A stretch of 51,165 nucleotides of DNA, from positions 1 through 51,165 of the forward strand of contig REER01000075.1 in the NCBI GenBank assembly GCA_007694945.1. Direction: 5' to 3'. Below, piece by piece: positions 36,361 through 43,824 of the stretch. Origin of the DNA: Paracoccaceae bacterium (lineage in GTDB: Bacteria; Pseudomonadota; Alphaproteobacteria; Rhodobacterales; Rhodobacteraceae). Both the position numbers and the translations under genes were made by a program. Position 1 is the stretch's first letter, and each line of letters begins with the position of its first letter. The notes below the pieces were generated by a model. The model worked only from the letters and a program-made list of their open reading frames with translations. It was not told the origin of the DNA and did no database searches.

Positions 36361-36540
36361 ATGTTTCAGAATAAACCTGACGCGGAATCTGTTGCAGCGC
36401 CGAAGAACGCCATGGGCATCGCCCAAATGTTGGGTCTCCGGAAAAAAGAAGAGATCAATCCGGTCATCGACGCACGGCTGGAAGGGCTTTCCGTGCATCT
36501 TGACGAACGCCTGCCTCCAAAGGGCTGCTTCAAGCACTGA
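36361..36540 (+). CDS. Short protein of unknown function, 59 residues, behind a CtrA box
   Basis: MFQNKPDAESVAAPKNAMGI starts a hydrophilic product with no signal peptide or membrane segment and a basic-acidic middle (LGLRKKEEINPVIDARLEGL). I recognise no family. Support comes from AGAGG six bases before the ATG at 36361 (an ATG two codons earlier would touch that site) and from a perfect CtrA box upstream. The last 11 bases overlap the 3' end of mipZ on the other strand. Some third positions are AT, so it could still be a chance frame. Confidence 0.5.
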   Translation: MFQNKPDAESVAAPKNAMGIAQMLGLRKKEEINPVIDARLEGLSVHLDERLPPKGCFKH

Positions 36541-37339
36541 GCCGCAGGGCTGACACCCCAAGGGCCTCAATCAGCTCGCGCAATTCCTGACGCGCGGCAA
36601 TATGCGAGAGTGTCATGCTCTCATTGCCCACGTCAGGCAGGTCGAGAAGTGTCAAGCCCTTGGGGAACAATTCGCGAAAAACCACGCGCTCGCTGAAACC
36701 GGGAGCGATTCGAAAGCCGATGCGTTTCGACAGCGCCTCCAGCGCGTCGCCGACCTTGCGCTTGTTGTGCATCGCCGTGGTGCCAAGGCGGTTGCGCAGC
36801 ACTATCCAGTCCAGCGGGCGCAGCCCGGCCTGCGCGCGGGTCTGCCGTGCTTTCCAGACCATCTCGGAATAGATCGACGGGGCAAGGACCGCCCCGGTTT
36901 CAGGGTCCGTCCGCGCGAGCAGGTCGAAATCGATGAAACTGTCATTGATCGGTGTCACCAGCGTGTCGGCGACCGAATGCGCATACTGGCTATAGCGCGT
37001 ATGCGAGCCGGGGCAGTCGATCACGATCACATCGGAACGCAGCTCAATCTCTTCGAGCGCAGCCGCCATCCTGGCATCATGCAGCACGGGACCTTCCGGC
37101 AGATCAAAGCGCGAGATCTCGGGCAGTGGCATGAATTCCGGTGTCGGCAGCGCGATCCCATTGCGGGCGCACCAGTTGCGGCGATTCTCGATATAGCGGC
37201 CGAAGCTCAACTGCCGCAGGTCCAGATCCATTGCTCCCACGCGCAGGCCATCGCGCGCCAGGGCAACCGAGAGGTGCATCGACACGGTCGATTTCCCCGA
37301 CCCGCCCTTCTCGTTTCCCACGACGATGATATGCGCCAT
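36530..37339 (-). CDS. mipZ: Division-plane positioning ATPase MipZ (ParA family)
   Basis: MipZ forms a gradient from the chromosome poles and blocks FtsZ assembly away from midcell. The 269-residue product has the deviant Walker A motif VVGNEKGGSGKST, and MipZ-specific stretches AMDLDLRQLSFGRYIENRRNW (in parts), VTPINDSFIDFDLL, DWIVLRNRL, FRELFPKGLTLLDL and HIAARQELRELI. These separate it from plasmid or Soj ParA. The ATG at 37339 follows AGAGG by seven bases; the 25-codon extension upstream looks non-coding. Confidence 0.92.
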   Translation of the reverse strand: MAHIIVVGNEKGGSGKSTVSMHLSVALARDGLRVGAMDLDLRQLSFGRYIENRRNWCARNGIALPTPEFMPLPEISRFDLPEGPVLHDARMAAALEEIELRSDVIVIDCPGSHTRYSQYAHSVADTLVTPINDSFIDFDLLARTDPETGAVLAPSIYSEMVWKARQTRAQAGLRPLDWIVLRNRLGTTAMHNKRKVGDALEALSKRIGFRIAPGFSERVVFRELFPKGLTLLDLPDVGNESMTLSHIAARQELRELIEALGVSALRLSA

Positions 37340-37438
37340 CTGCTTGCCTCTTTTGCCGATCTTCGCGGGGTCTAGGCCCATCGGGGCGCAGTTGCAAGCT
37401 CTGCGAAGAACCACTTAAACCCTTGTGAAAAAACAAGA

Positions 37439-37461
37439 AGGGCGCGGAAAACCCGCGCCCT
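37439..37461 (-). terminator. Intrinsic terminator after rpmE
   Basis: AGGGCGCGG (37439-37447) and CCGCGCCCT (37453-37461) form a 9-bp stem with a 5-nt loop. On the minus-strand transcript a T-rich tract (TTCTTGTTTTTT) follows. It lies 25 bases after the rpmE stop and ends the rplS-rpmE transcript before mipZ. Confidence 0.85.
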
Positions 37462-37485
37462 CTCGCATAATCTGATGTCACTGGC

Positions 37486-37707
37486 TCAGAAGCCAAGCCC
37501 AGCGTATTTGTTCTTGAATTTCGAGACCCGGCCGCCCGTGTCCATCAGACGCGTGCCACCGCCAGTCCAGGCAGGGTGCACAGACGGGTCGATGTCGAGC
37601 GAGAGCGTTTCGCCTTCCGTGCCCCAAGTCGATTTCATCTGTACGACAGTGCCATCGGTCAGCTTGACATTGATCAGGTGATAGTCGGGATGCGTGTCGG
37701 CTTTCAT
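37486..37707 (-). CDS. rpmE: 50S ribosomal protein L31 (cysteine-free form)
   Basis: The 73-residue product matches bacterial L31: [20 protein letters not shown], then [15 protein letters not shown] and [11 protein letters not shown]. It lacks the CxxC zinc-binding cysteines of the classical form, so it is a zinc-independent type. It follows rplS by 11 bp and ends in an intrinsic terminator. Confidence 0.96.
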   Translation of the reverse strand: MKADTHPDYHLINVKLTDGTVVQMKSTWGTEGETLSLDIDPSVHPAWTGGGTRLMDTGGRVSKFKNKYAGLGF

Positions 37708-37718
37708 CGCGGCACTCC

Positions 37719-38099
37719 TCAGGCTGAAGCGTCCAGGGGACGGTAGTTGGTTTTCTCTGCGATACGCGCCGATTTACCACGACGGGCGCGAAGATAGTAA
37801 AGCTTCGCGCGGCGCACCTTGCCACGGCGGACCACGGTGATGCTGTCGATATTTGTCGAATAGAGAGGGAACACACGCTCCACACCCTCGCCGAAAGAAA
37901 TCTTGCGCACGGTGAAGGAAGCATCGATCCCGTTGCCGCCCTTGCGCCCGATGCAGACGCCTTCGAAATTCTGGACACGCGAGCGCGTACCCTCGGTCAC
38001 TTTGTAGCCAACGCGGATGGTGTCACCGGCCTTGAAATCCGGGATATCCTTGCCGAGCTCCGCGATCTGCTCGGCTTCGATCTGAGCGATCAGGTTCAT
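37719..38099 (-). CDS. rplS: 50S ribosomal protein L19
   Basis: L19 lies at the 30S-50S interface. The 126-residue product has the family motifs [31 protein letters not shown] (in parts), [20 protein letters not shown] and [14 protein letters not shown]. The ATG at 38099 (MNLIAQ) was preferred over one two codons earlier, because GAGGA lies six bases before it but touches the earlier one. trmD, its usual upstream neighbour, is absent. A hairpin immediately precedes the ribosome site. Confidence 0.97.
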   Translation of the reverse strand: MNLIAQIEAEQIAELGKDIPDFKAGDTIRVGYKVTEGTRSRVQNFEGVCIGRKGGNGIDASFTVRKISFGEGVERVFPLYSTNIDSITVVRRGKVRRAKLYYLRARRGKSARIAEKTNYRPLDASA

Positions 38100-38105
38100 C
38101 GCCAT

Positions 38106-38415
38106 TCCTCTTCATTTGCGCACGGTTGTTCCGTGCAGGTGTGGCTGTCCAAGAGCTCTGGTCTTCGTCCGGGTGCACCGCAGTGCCCGCCAGAGGTAGG
38201 TCAAGCTTGTCATTTCCATCGCTGCGCCGGTACGAGACTCTTCGAAGTCAGAAAGTCAGCCTATGGCAGCGGGTCCACAACCGAGACTCGGTGGCAGACA
38301 CAGGCGCTTTACGTATTCACATCTGCGGCGTCAAGGGCCTTGGCATGGCTCAGGGCGCCAGACTTCAATGCAGACCGGCAGCGGGGGCCCTCTGGACTCA
38401 TCAGACCCTGTGCAG
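38106..38415. other. 310-bp stretch without a protein gene: probable rplS promoter and leader
   Basis: No convincing coding frame, tRNA or known small RNA is visible. On the minus strand TTGACG (about 38328-38333), a 17-bp spacer and TAAAGC form a modest promoter. Downstream are CTCTGG/CCAGAG arms (38156-38161 with 38190-38195) around a GC-rich loop, and a 6-bp hairpin, GCACGG-N5-CCGTGC (38120-38136), just before the rplS ribosome site. This could be a structured leader for L19 synthesis. Confidence 0.4.
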
Positions 38416-38850
38416 TCACATATCCTGCGGTGCTATCGCGAACCCGGGAGGCGCAAGCTCGAAGCCCTCGAACCGAAAACCGGGAGAGACTGTGCAGCCG
38501 ACGAGCGTCCATTCACCAAGGCTCCGCGCCGACTGCCAATGATGCGGCGAAACGATTGCCTGCGGCTTCTGGCCCTGCAGGAATTCGCTGCCAAGCACAT
38601 GCGCCACAGCGGGGCCATCGGCATCGGGCGCGATCAGCAACTCCAGCGGCGCGCCTGCGTGGAAATGCCAGATCTCGGAAGCGTCTACACGGTGCCAGTG
38701 GCTGCGCTCTCCCGCGCGCAACAGAAACAGGATCGACGTTCCCGCCGGACGCGCGCCAGGCTCTGCCTCCGCCGCCCAGGTCTGCCGATACCACCCGCCT
38801 TCGGGATGTGGCGCGAGGCCGAAATGGGTGATGATCTCATCAGCCGTCAT
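38416..38850 (-). CDS. DUF985 (cupin_5) family protein
   Basis: The 144-residue product is a single small beta-barrel cupin: LAPHPEGGWYRQTW, SILFLLRAGERSHWHRVDASEIWHFHAG (in parts), PLELLIAPDADG, GEWTLVGCTVSPGFRFEGFELAPPG (in parts). Its histidines could bind a metal, but the family has no settled function. It overlaps the soxG stop by four bases, so it is the last gene of the sarcosine oxidase operon. Confidence 0.88.
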   Translation of the reverse strand: MTADEIITHFGLAPHPEGGWYRQTWAAEAEPGARPAGTSILFLLRAGERSHWHRVDASEIWHFHAGAPLELLIAPDADGPAVAHVLGSEFLQGQKPQAIVSPHHWQSARSLGEWTLVGCTVSPGFRFEGFELAPPGFAIAPQDM

Positions 38851-39380
38851 GTTACCGCTCGCCTTGCTGCAACACTGCGCATGGCCTGGTCGAGATCATT
38901 TTTAAGACTGCCAGCCATTGAACGATAGGTCCAGAGTTGGAATTCCGCCTCACTCTCCTTTACCAGCAAAAGCGGCAGATGCCCCAGCATCGTGCGCGCC
39001 GAGGATGGCGCTGGCAGCGCGCGCAGGTCCATCGCTACCAACCGCGCCAATACGGCTTTCGCATCCTCGCCCTCCAGTATCGCGCCAGCCCAGCTATCCG
39101 ACTGGTCGTTGAGTGAGGCACAAGTTTCCAACCCATCGGGCAGGCCCTCGCCGAAGGCGAGGGCCTGTTCGCGCCCGGCCCAGACGAGACGCAGATGCGG
39201 CTCAAACACTTCGCCAGGTGCAGGAAATCCACCCAGCAGCTTTACGAGCGCCTCTGTCTTGCCGGGAAAGGGCGCAATCATTGTCATACGCGCAGGCACG
39301 ATCGCACTCAGACGCGTAGCCCCGTGGGAAAAAGGCAGGTGCAACCCTGCAAAGGGTTGGCTCGCAGACAGTTCAATCAC
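38847..39380 (-). CDS. soxG: Sarcosine oxidase gamma subunit
   Basis: SoxG is the small structural subunit of heterotetrameric sarcosine oxidase. The 177-residue product has LSASQPFAGLHLPF, FPGKTEALVKLLGGFPAPGE and DQSDSWAGAILEGEDAKAVLARLVAMDLR (in parts). The GTG at 39380 was chosen: it overlaps the soxA stop by eight bases and follows GGAGG. A far upstream in-frame start would lie deep inside soxA. Conservation of this subunit is low, so position supports the call. Confidence 0.88.
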   Translation of the reverse strand: MIELSASQPFAGLHLPFSHGATRLSAIVPARMTMIAPFPGKTEALVKLLGGFPAPGEVFEPHLRLVWAGREQALAFGEGLPDGLETCASLNDQSDSWAGAILEGEDAKAVLARLVAMDLRALPAPSSARTMLGHLPLLLVKESEAEFQLWTYRSMAGSLKNDLDQAMRSVAARRAVT

Positions 39381-42297
39381 GCATCCGCCCTCCCTCTGGG
39401 TCAAAGAATACCGGGTCGCACAAGGTGACCTCGCAGCGATTGCCCCGCAGACCATCATCGAGCCGAAGCATCTCGCCATGCCGTGCGCGCCCGTTCGTGA
39501 CCAGCGCCAGCCCAAGCCATGTGCCCAGCGTGGGCGAATAGCAGACCGATTTCACGTGCCCTTGCCCATGCGTTGCCTTGGCCGGAGCCTCGCGCGGGTA
39601 GAGATGCGCACCAGCGGTCAATTCCGCCGTCGGGTCTTGCGGGCGCAGGCCCACCAATTGCAACCGTTCTGCTCCCGTCAGCCCCGGTCGCCCGCTTGCC
39701 GCCTTCCCGATGAAATCCTTCTTGCGCGACATCATCCCCTGCAACCCGAGATCAAAGGCCGTCACGAACCCGTCGATCTCGGCATGCGTGAGAAAGCCTT
39801 TCTCGATGCGCAGCACATTCAGTGCTTCCATACCGTAGGCACCACCCCCAAGCCCCTCGGCCAGCGCTACAAGCTGACGAAAGAGATCGGCCCCGTATCG
39901 CGCAGGCACGGCCAGCTCATATCCGCGCTCGCCACTGAACGAGATGCGGAAAAGCCGCGCTGCGACCGGGCCAACCTGCACGGGCTGATACCCCATGAAG
40001 GGCAGATCCGGCACCTCGCCCAGCACATGCGCCAACAACTCGCCCGCCAGTGGCCCGGCAATCGCCATCTGCGCCCATTGCTCGGTCACAGAACAGAGCC
40101 GCAACTGCCAGCCGCGGCAGAACGCCTGCTGCACGAATTCCAGATGCCGCATCACCTCACCTGCGGCAGCGGTAGTGGTCGTCACCAGATAATCTTGCTC
40201 GCCCAGCCGCGCGCAGGTCCCGTCATCCATGACATGACCATCCTCGCGCAGCATCAGCCCATAGCGGACGCGCCCGACAGCAAGGCGCGACATGGTGCCG
40301 GTATAGACAAAATCAAGAAACCGCCCTGCATCGGGCCCCTGCACGGCGATCTTGCCCAGGGTCGAGACATCACAGACCCCGACCGCCTTCCGGACATACC
40401 CGACCTCGCGGTTGCAGGCCGTGCGCCAGTCGGGATCACCGGGTTTCGGGAAATAGGAGGGCCGGTACCACAACCCCGCCTCGATCATCGGTGCGCCCAG
40501 CGCGCGCACCTGCGTGTCCGAGGTCGTGCGCCGCTCGGGCCGGAACCCCTTTCCCCGCGCTCCGGCCCCAAGCGCGCCGATGCTGACCGGAACGAAAGGT
40601 GGGCGGAAGGTGGTGGTGCCTGTGCCCGGAATGCTGCCGCCCGTCGCATCAGCCAGCACCGCAAGCGCGCCCATGTTCGACGACTTGCCCTGATCGGGCG
40701 CCATCCCTTGCGTGGTGTAGCGCTTCATATGCTCGACCGAGGCGAACCCCTCTTGTGCTGCGAGCTTCACATCCTTGGTGGTCACGTCATTGGCGAAATC
40801 GAGCCAGGCTCGGCCCGGCGCTTTCACCTGCCAGAGCGGGCGGAGCGTATAGGGGCTGTCATCGGCCTCCGGCAATGCAATGTCAGGGGCTGTCAGCCCC
40901 AGTTCCGCAAGCGCCGCCCGCGCTGCCTCCACTCCGTCGGCCAGACAGGCCGCGGTCGAGAAACACCCCCGCGCCGCCCCGGCGGCCTCCAGCCCCGGCA
41001 ACATGCCGGGGCGCGGCACGAAAGCCGCAATCGCCTCGTCCCAGACCGGGCGCGCACCTTGGTGGCAGGTTAGCGCCAAGGTGGGGTTCCACCCGCCCGA
41101 GAGCCCGAGCGTGTCACACGCAATCCGGCTCTCGCGCCCGCGCGCGCGGATCGTGACCTCGCGCAGCCCTTGCCGCCCACGCGTGCCAACCACTTCGGCC
41201 CCCGCGCGCAGCGGGAAAGGCGCTTCACCCGCCACATCCTCGCGCGAGTCGATATACGCGGCGATCTGCATCCCTTCGGCAGCTAATGCCTGCGCCGTCG
41301 TCAGCGCATGGTCATTATTGCCGAACACCACCACGCGCCCCGGATCGACCGCCCAGCGCTGCCAGTAACTCGCAACCGCGCTGAGCAGCATCACACCCGG
41401 ACGGTCATTGCCCGGATGCGCAATCGGACGCTCCAGCGCGCCGCTGGCAAGGATCGCGCGCTTGGCCGTGATCCGCCAATAGCATTCGCGCGGCACGAGT
41501 CCGGGCTCGGCCAGATGCTGGCCGACACGCTCCAGCGCACCGAACACCCCGCCATCATAGACCCCGAAAACGCTCGTGCGCGGCATCAGCCGGACATTAG
41601 GCAGGCCCTGCAGTTCGCGCAGCACTCGCTGCACCCAGCCATCTGCGCCCCGCCCGTCGATCTGGCCGCCCTGCGACAAAGGCAGCCCGCCCATCTGGCG
41701 GTCCTCCTCAACAAGGACCACATCGGCCCCGGCACGGCCTGCTGTCAAGGCGGCCATCAGCCCGGTCGGACCGGAACCGATCACCAGCAGATCGCAGAAG
41801 GCAAAGGCGCGCTCGTGCAGGCTCGCGTCATACGCGCGCGGTAGGCGGCCCAGACCGGCGGCGCGCCGGATCAGCGGCTCATAAAGCCCTTCCCAAAATG
41901 CGCGCGGCCACATGAAGGTCTTGTAATAAAACCCTGCACTCAGGAAGGGCGCGAGCAAGTCATTGACGGCCAGCACGTCACGCCGGACCGAGGGCCAGCA
42001 ATTCTGCGCCCGCGCCTCAAGCCCCGGGTGCAATTCCTGCAGCGTGGCGCGGATATTGGGTTGATATGCCCCGTCGCGCTTCAACTCGACCAGCGCATTG
42101 GGCTCTTCGCTGCCAGCGGTCAGCACCCCGCGCGGGCGGTGATACTTGAAGGACCGCCCCACAGGCCGCACGCCATTGGCCAGAAGCGCCGAGGCAAGCG
42201 TGTCACCCCTGCAGCCTCTCATCTCCCGCCCGTCAAAGCGGAACGGCACCCCCCGCGCGCGCTCGATCGCGCTGCCCCCACTCGCGCGCCGCTTCAT
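39373..42297 (-). CDS. soxA: Sarcosine oxidase alpha subunit
   Basis: SoxA binds NAD and tetrahydrofolate in the enzyme that converts sarcosine to glycine, peroxide and methylene-tetrahydrofolate. The 974-residue product has an N-terminal 2Fe-2S-like fold (FDGREMRGCRGDTLASALLANG in parts), a dinucleotide-binding motif (LLVIGSGPTGLMAALTAGRAG in parts) and a C-terminal GcvT-like folate domain (from about 590; VDVSTLGKIAVQGPDAGRFLDFV-type stretch, FSGERGYELAVP). The ATG at 42297 overlaps the soxD stop by four bases (ATGA). Confidence 0.97.
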   Translation of the reverse strand: MKRRASGGSAIERARGVPFRFDGREMRGCRGDTLASALLANGVRPVGRSFKYHRPRGVLTAGSEEPNALVELKRDGAYQPNIRATLQELHPGLEARAQNCWPSVRRDVLAVNDLLAPFLSAGFYYKTFMWPRAFWEGLYEPLIRRAAGLGRLPRAYDASLHERAFAFCDLLVIGSGPTGLMAALTAGRAGADVVLVEEDRQMGGLPLSQGGQIDGRGADGWVQRVLRELQGLPNVRLMPRTSVFGVYDGGVFGALERVGQHLAEPGLVPRECYWRITAKRAILASGALERPIAHPGNDRPGVMLLSAVASYWQRWAVDPGRVVVFGNNDHALTTAQALAAEGMQIAAYIDSREDVAGEAPFPLRAGAEVVGTRGRQGLREVTIRARGRESRIACDTLGLSGGWNPTLALTCHQGARPVWDEAIAAFVPRPGMLPGLEAAGAARGCFSTAACLADGVEAARAALAELGLTAPDIALPEADDSPYTLRPLWQVKAPGRAWLDFANDVTTKDVKLAAQEGFASVEHMKRYTTQGMAPDQGKSSNMGALAVLADATGGSIPGTGTTTFRPPFVPVSIGALGAGARGKGFRPERRTTSDTQVRALGAPMIEAGLWYRPSYFPKPGDPDWRTACNREVGYVRKAVGVCDVSTLGKIAVQGPDAGRFLDFVYTGTMSRLAVGRVRYGLMLREDGHVMDDGTCARLGEQDYLVTTTTAAAGEVMRHLEFVQQAFCRGWQLRLCSVTEQWAQMAIAGPLAGELLAHVLGEVPDLPFMGYQPVQVGPVAARLFRISFSGERGYELAVPARYGADLFRQLVALAEGLGGGAYGMEALNVLRIEKGFLTHAEIDGFVTAFDLGLQGMMSRKKDFIGKAASGRPGLTGAERLQLVGLRPQDPTAELTAGAHLYPREAPAKATHGQGHVKSVCYSPTLGTWLGLALVTNGRARHGEMLRLDDGLRGNRCEVTLCDPVFFDPEGGRMRD

Positions 42298-42551
42298 TGC
42301 GCATCCTCCACGGCCCGGCTGCCCGTGACCGCATGCATCACTGTATCGCGCTCGACCACCAGCCATGTGCCGCAGGGGTCGTGATACCACAGCTCACGCG
42401 CAGGCCCCGCCGGGTTATCGCGCACATGCAGGTAGGCGTCCCACGCCTCGGGCGGAGCATCCGCTGTGGGGCGTTCGAGATAGTCGGCGGCGCCGATGCA
42501 GGTGAACTCACGCAGGTCACGCCATCCGCAGCAGGGGCAAGGGAGACGCAT
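42294..42551 (-). CDS. soxD: Sarcosine oxidase delta subunit
   Basis: SoxD is the small zinc-binding subunit. The 85-residue product has the zinc cysteines in CPCCGWRD and the downstream His-Cys in YHDPCGTWL, with YLHVRDNPAGPARELWYHD (family signature). GAGG lies before the ATG. It follows soxB by nine bases and overlaps soxA. Confidence 0.96.
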   Translation of the reverse strand: MRLPCPCCGWRDLREFTCIGAADYLERPTADAPPEAWDAYLHVRDNPAGPARELWYHDPCGTWLVVERDTVMHAVTGSRAVEDAQ

Positions 42552-42560
42552 GTACAGACC

Positions 42561-43811
42561 TCAATGCAGATTGTGCTGGCTGCCCGTGCCCTCTTCATCG
42601 AGAAGACGGCCCGTGGCGAAGCGGTCAAGGCGGAAACGGCGGGCGACAGGGTGGGGCTGATCGGTGGCCATCAGATGCGCCATGCACCAGCCCGAGGCTG
42701 GCACAGCCTTGAACCCACCATAGCACCAGCCTGCATCGAGATAGAGCCCGTCGATTGGCGTGCGGTCGATGATGGGCGAGCCATCGGGTGTCATGTCCAT
42801 GATCCCGCCCCAGGAGCGCAGGATCTTGGCGCGCCCGATCATCGGCATCAGCGTCATCCCAGCCTCCATCACCTGTTCGACCCCTGGCAGGTTGCCGCGC
42901 GACGCATAGGACGGGTAGAAATCGAGGTCGCCGCCAAACACAAGCCCGCCCTTGTCGGACTGGCTGATATAGAAATGCCCCATACCGAAGCTGACCACAT
43001 GGTCAATGCAGGGCTTGAGCCCCTCGGTGACAAAGGCCTGTAGAATATGGCTTTCGATGGGCAGGCGTAGGCCCGCCATCGCGGCAACCTGAGAGGTGCG
43101 CCCGGCGGTGACGATCCCCACCTTGCGCGCGCTGATCTCGCCTCGCGTGGTAGAGACACCGGACACGCGCCCGCTCTCAACCGACATGCCCGTCACCTCG
43201 CAATTCTCGATCAGATCGACCCCGCGCAGGTCGGCCCCGCGCGCATAGCCCCAGGCAACGGCATCATGCCGCGCGGTGCCCCCGCGCTTGTGATAGAGCC
43301 CGCCATAGATCGGAAACCGCGCTTGCTCGAAATCCAGATAAGGCAGGATCGCGCGCACCCCCTCGCGGTCCAGCAGGATCGCATCGTCGCCCTGCGCCAG
43401 CATGGCATTGCCGCGCCGGGCGAATGCATCACGCTGCCCGTCCGAATGGAACAGGTTGATCAGCCCGCGCTGCGAATGCATGACATTGTAATTCAGCTCT
43501 TCCTCCAGCCCCTCCCAGAGTTTCAGCGAATGGCTGTAGAACTCAGAATTGCCGGGCAGGAAATAATTGGCGCGGACGATGGTGGTGTTGCGCCCGATAT
43601 TGCCGCTGCCGAGATAGCCTTTCTCGAGTACGGCGACATTGGTCATGCCATGGTTCTTCGCCAAGTAATAGGCCGTCGCCAGACCATGCCCGCCACCACC
43701 GATGATGAGCATGTCATAAGCGGGCTTGGGGTCGGGCTTGCGCCACTGGAGTTTCCAGCCGCGGTTGCCGCCAAACCCTTCTTTCAGAACGCGAAAACCA
43801 GAGAAGCGCAT
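42561..43811 (-). CDS. soxB: Sarcosine oxidase beta subunit
   Basis: SoxB carries the sarcosine oxidation site, with non-covalent FAD and covalent FMN. The 416-residue product has MLIIGGGGHGLATAYYLA (FAD), GNIGRNTTIVRANYFLPGN (in parts), and RGGTARHDAVAWGYARGA, in which His182 is the expected FMN-linked residue. LYLDAGWCYGGFKAVPASG is near the end. Only 13 bases separate it from the upstream ABC ATPase gene, so transporter and enzyme are probably cotranscribed. Confidence 0.97.
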   Translation of the reverse strand: MRFSGFRVLKEGFGGNRGWKLQWRKPDPKPAYDMLIIGGGGHGLATAYYLAKNHGMTNVAVLEKGYLGSGNIGRNTTIVRANYFLPGNSEFYSHSLKLWEGLEEELNYNVMHSQRGLINLFHSDGQRDAFARRGNAMLAQGDDAILLDREGVRAILPYLDFEQARFPIYGGLYHKRGGTARHDAVAWGYARGADLRGVDLIENCEVTGMSVESGRVSGVSTTRGEISARKVGIVTAGRTSQVAAMAGLRLPIESHILQAFVTEGLKPCIDHVVSFGMGHFYISQSDKGGLVFGGDLDFYPSYASRGNLPGVEQVMEAGMTLMPMIGRAKILRSWGGIMDMTPDGSPIIDRTPIDGLYLDAGWCYGGFKAVPASGWCMAHLMATDQPHPVARRFRLDRFATGRLLDEEGTGSQHNLH

Positions 43812-43824
43812 CGTGCTTTAGACC

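Noticed and set aside
36241-36570. Minus-strand open frame of 109 codons between mipZ and the TRAP genes
   Set aside because: It overlaps the mipZ 3' end in another frame, lacks a ribosome site and opposes the better-supported short gene.
38106-38415. Remnant of trmD, a tRNA, or signal-recognition-particle RNA upstream of rplS
   Set aside because: Minus-strand translations show no TrmD motif, no cloverleaf is visible, and the conserved SRP RNA core sequence is absent.
38992-41073. Plus-strand open frame of 693 codons opposite soxA and soxG
   Set aside because: Antisense shadow; the minus-strand operon with overlapping starts and stops explains this DNA.
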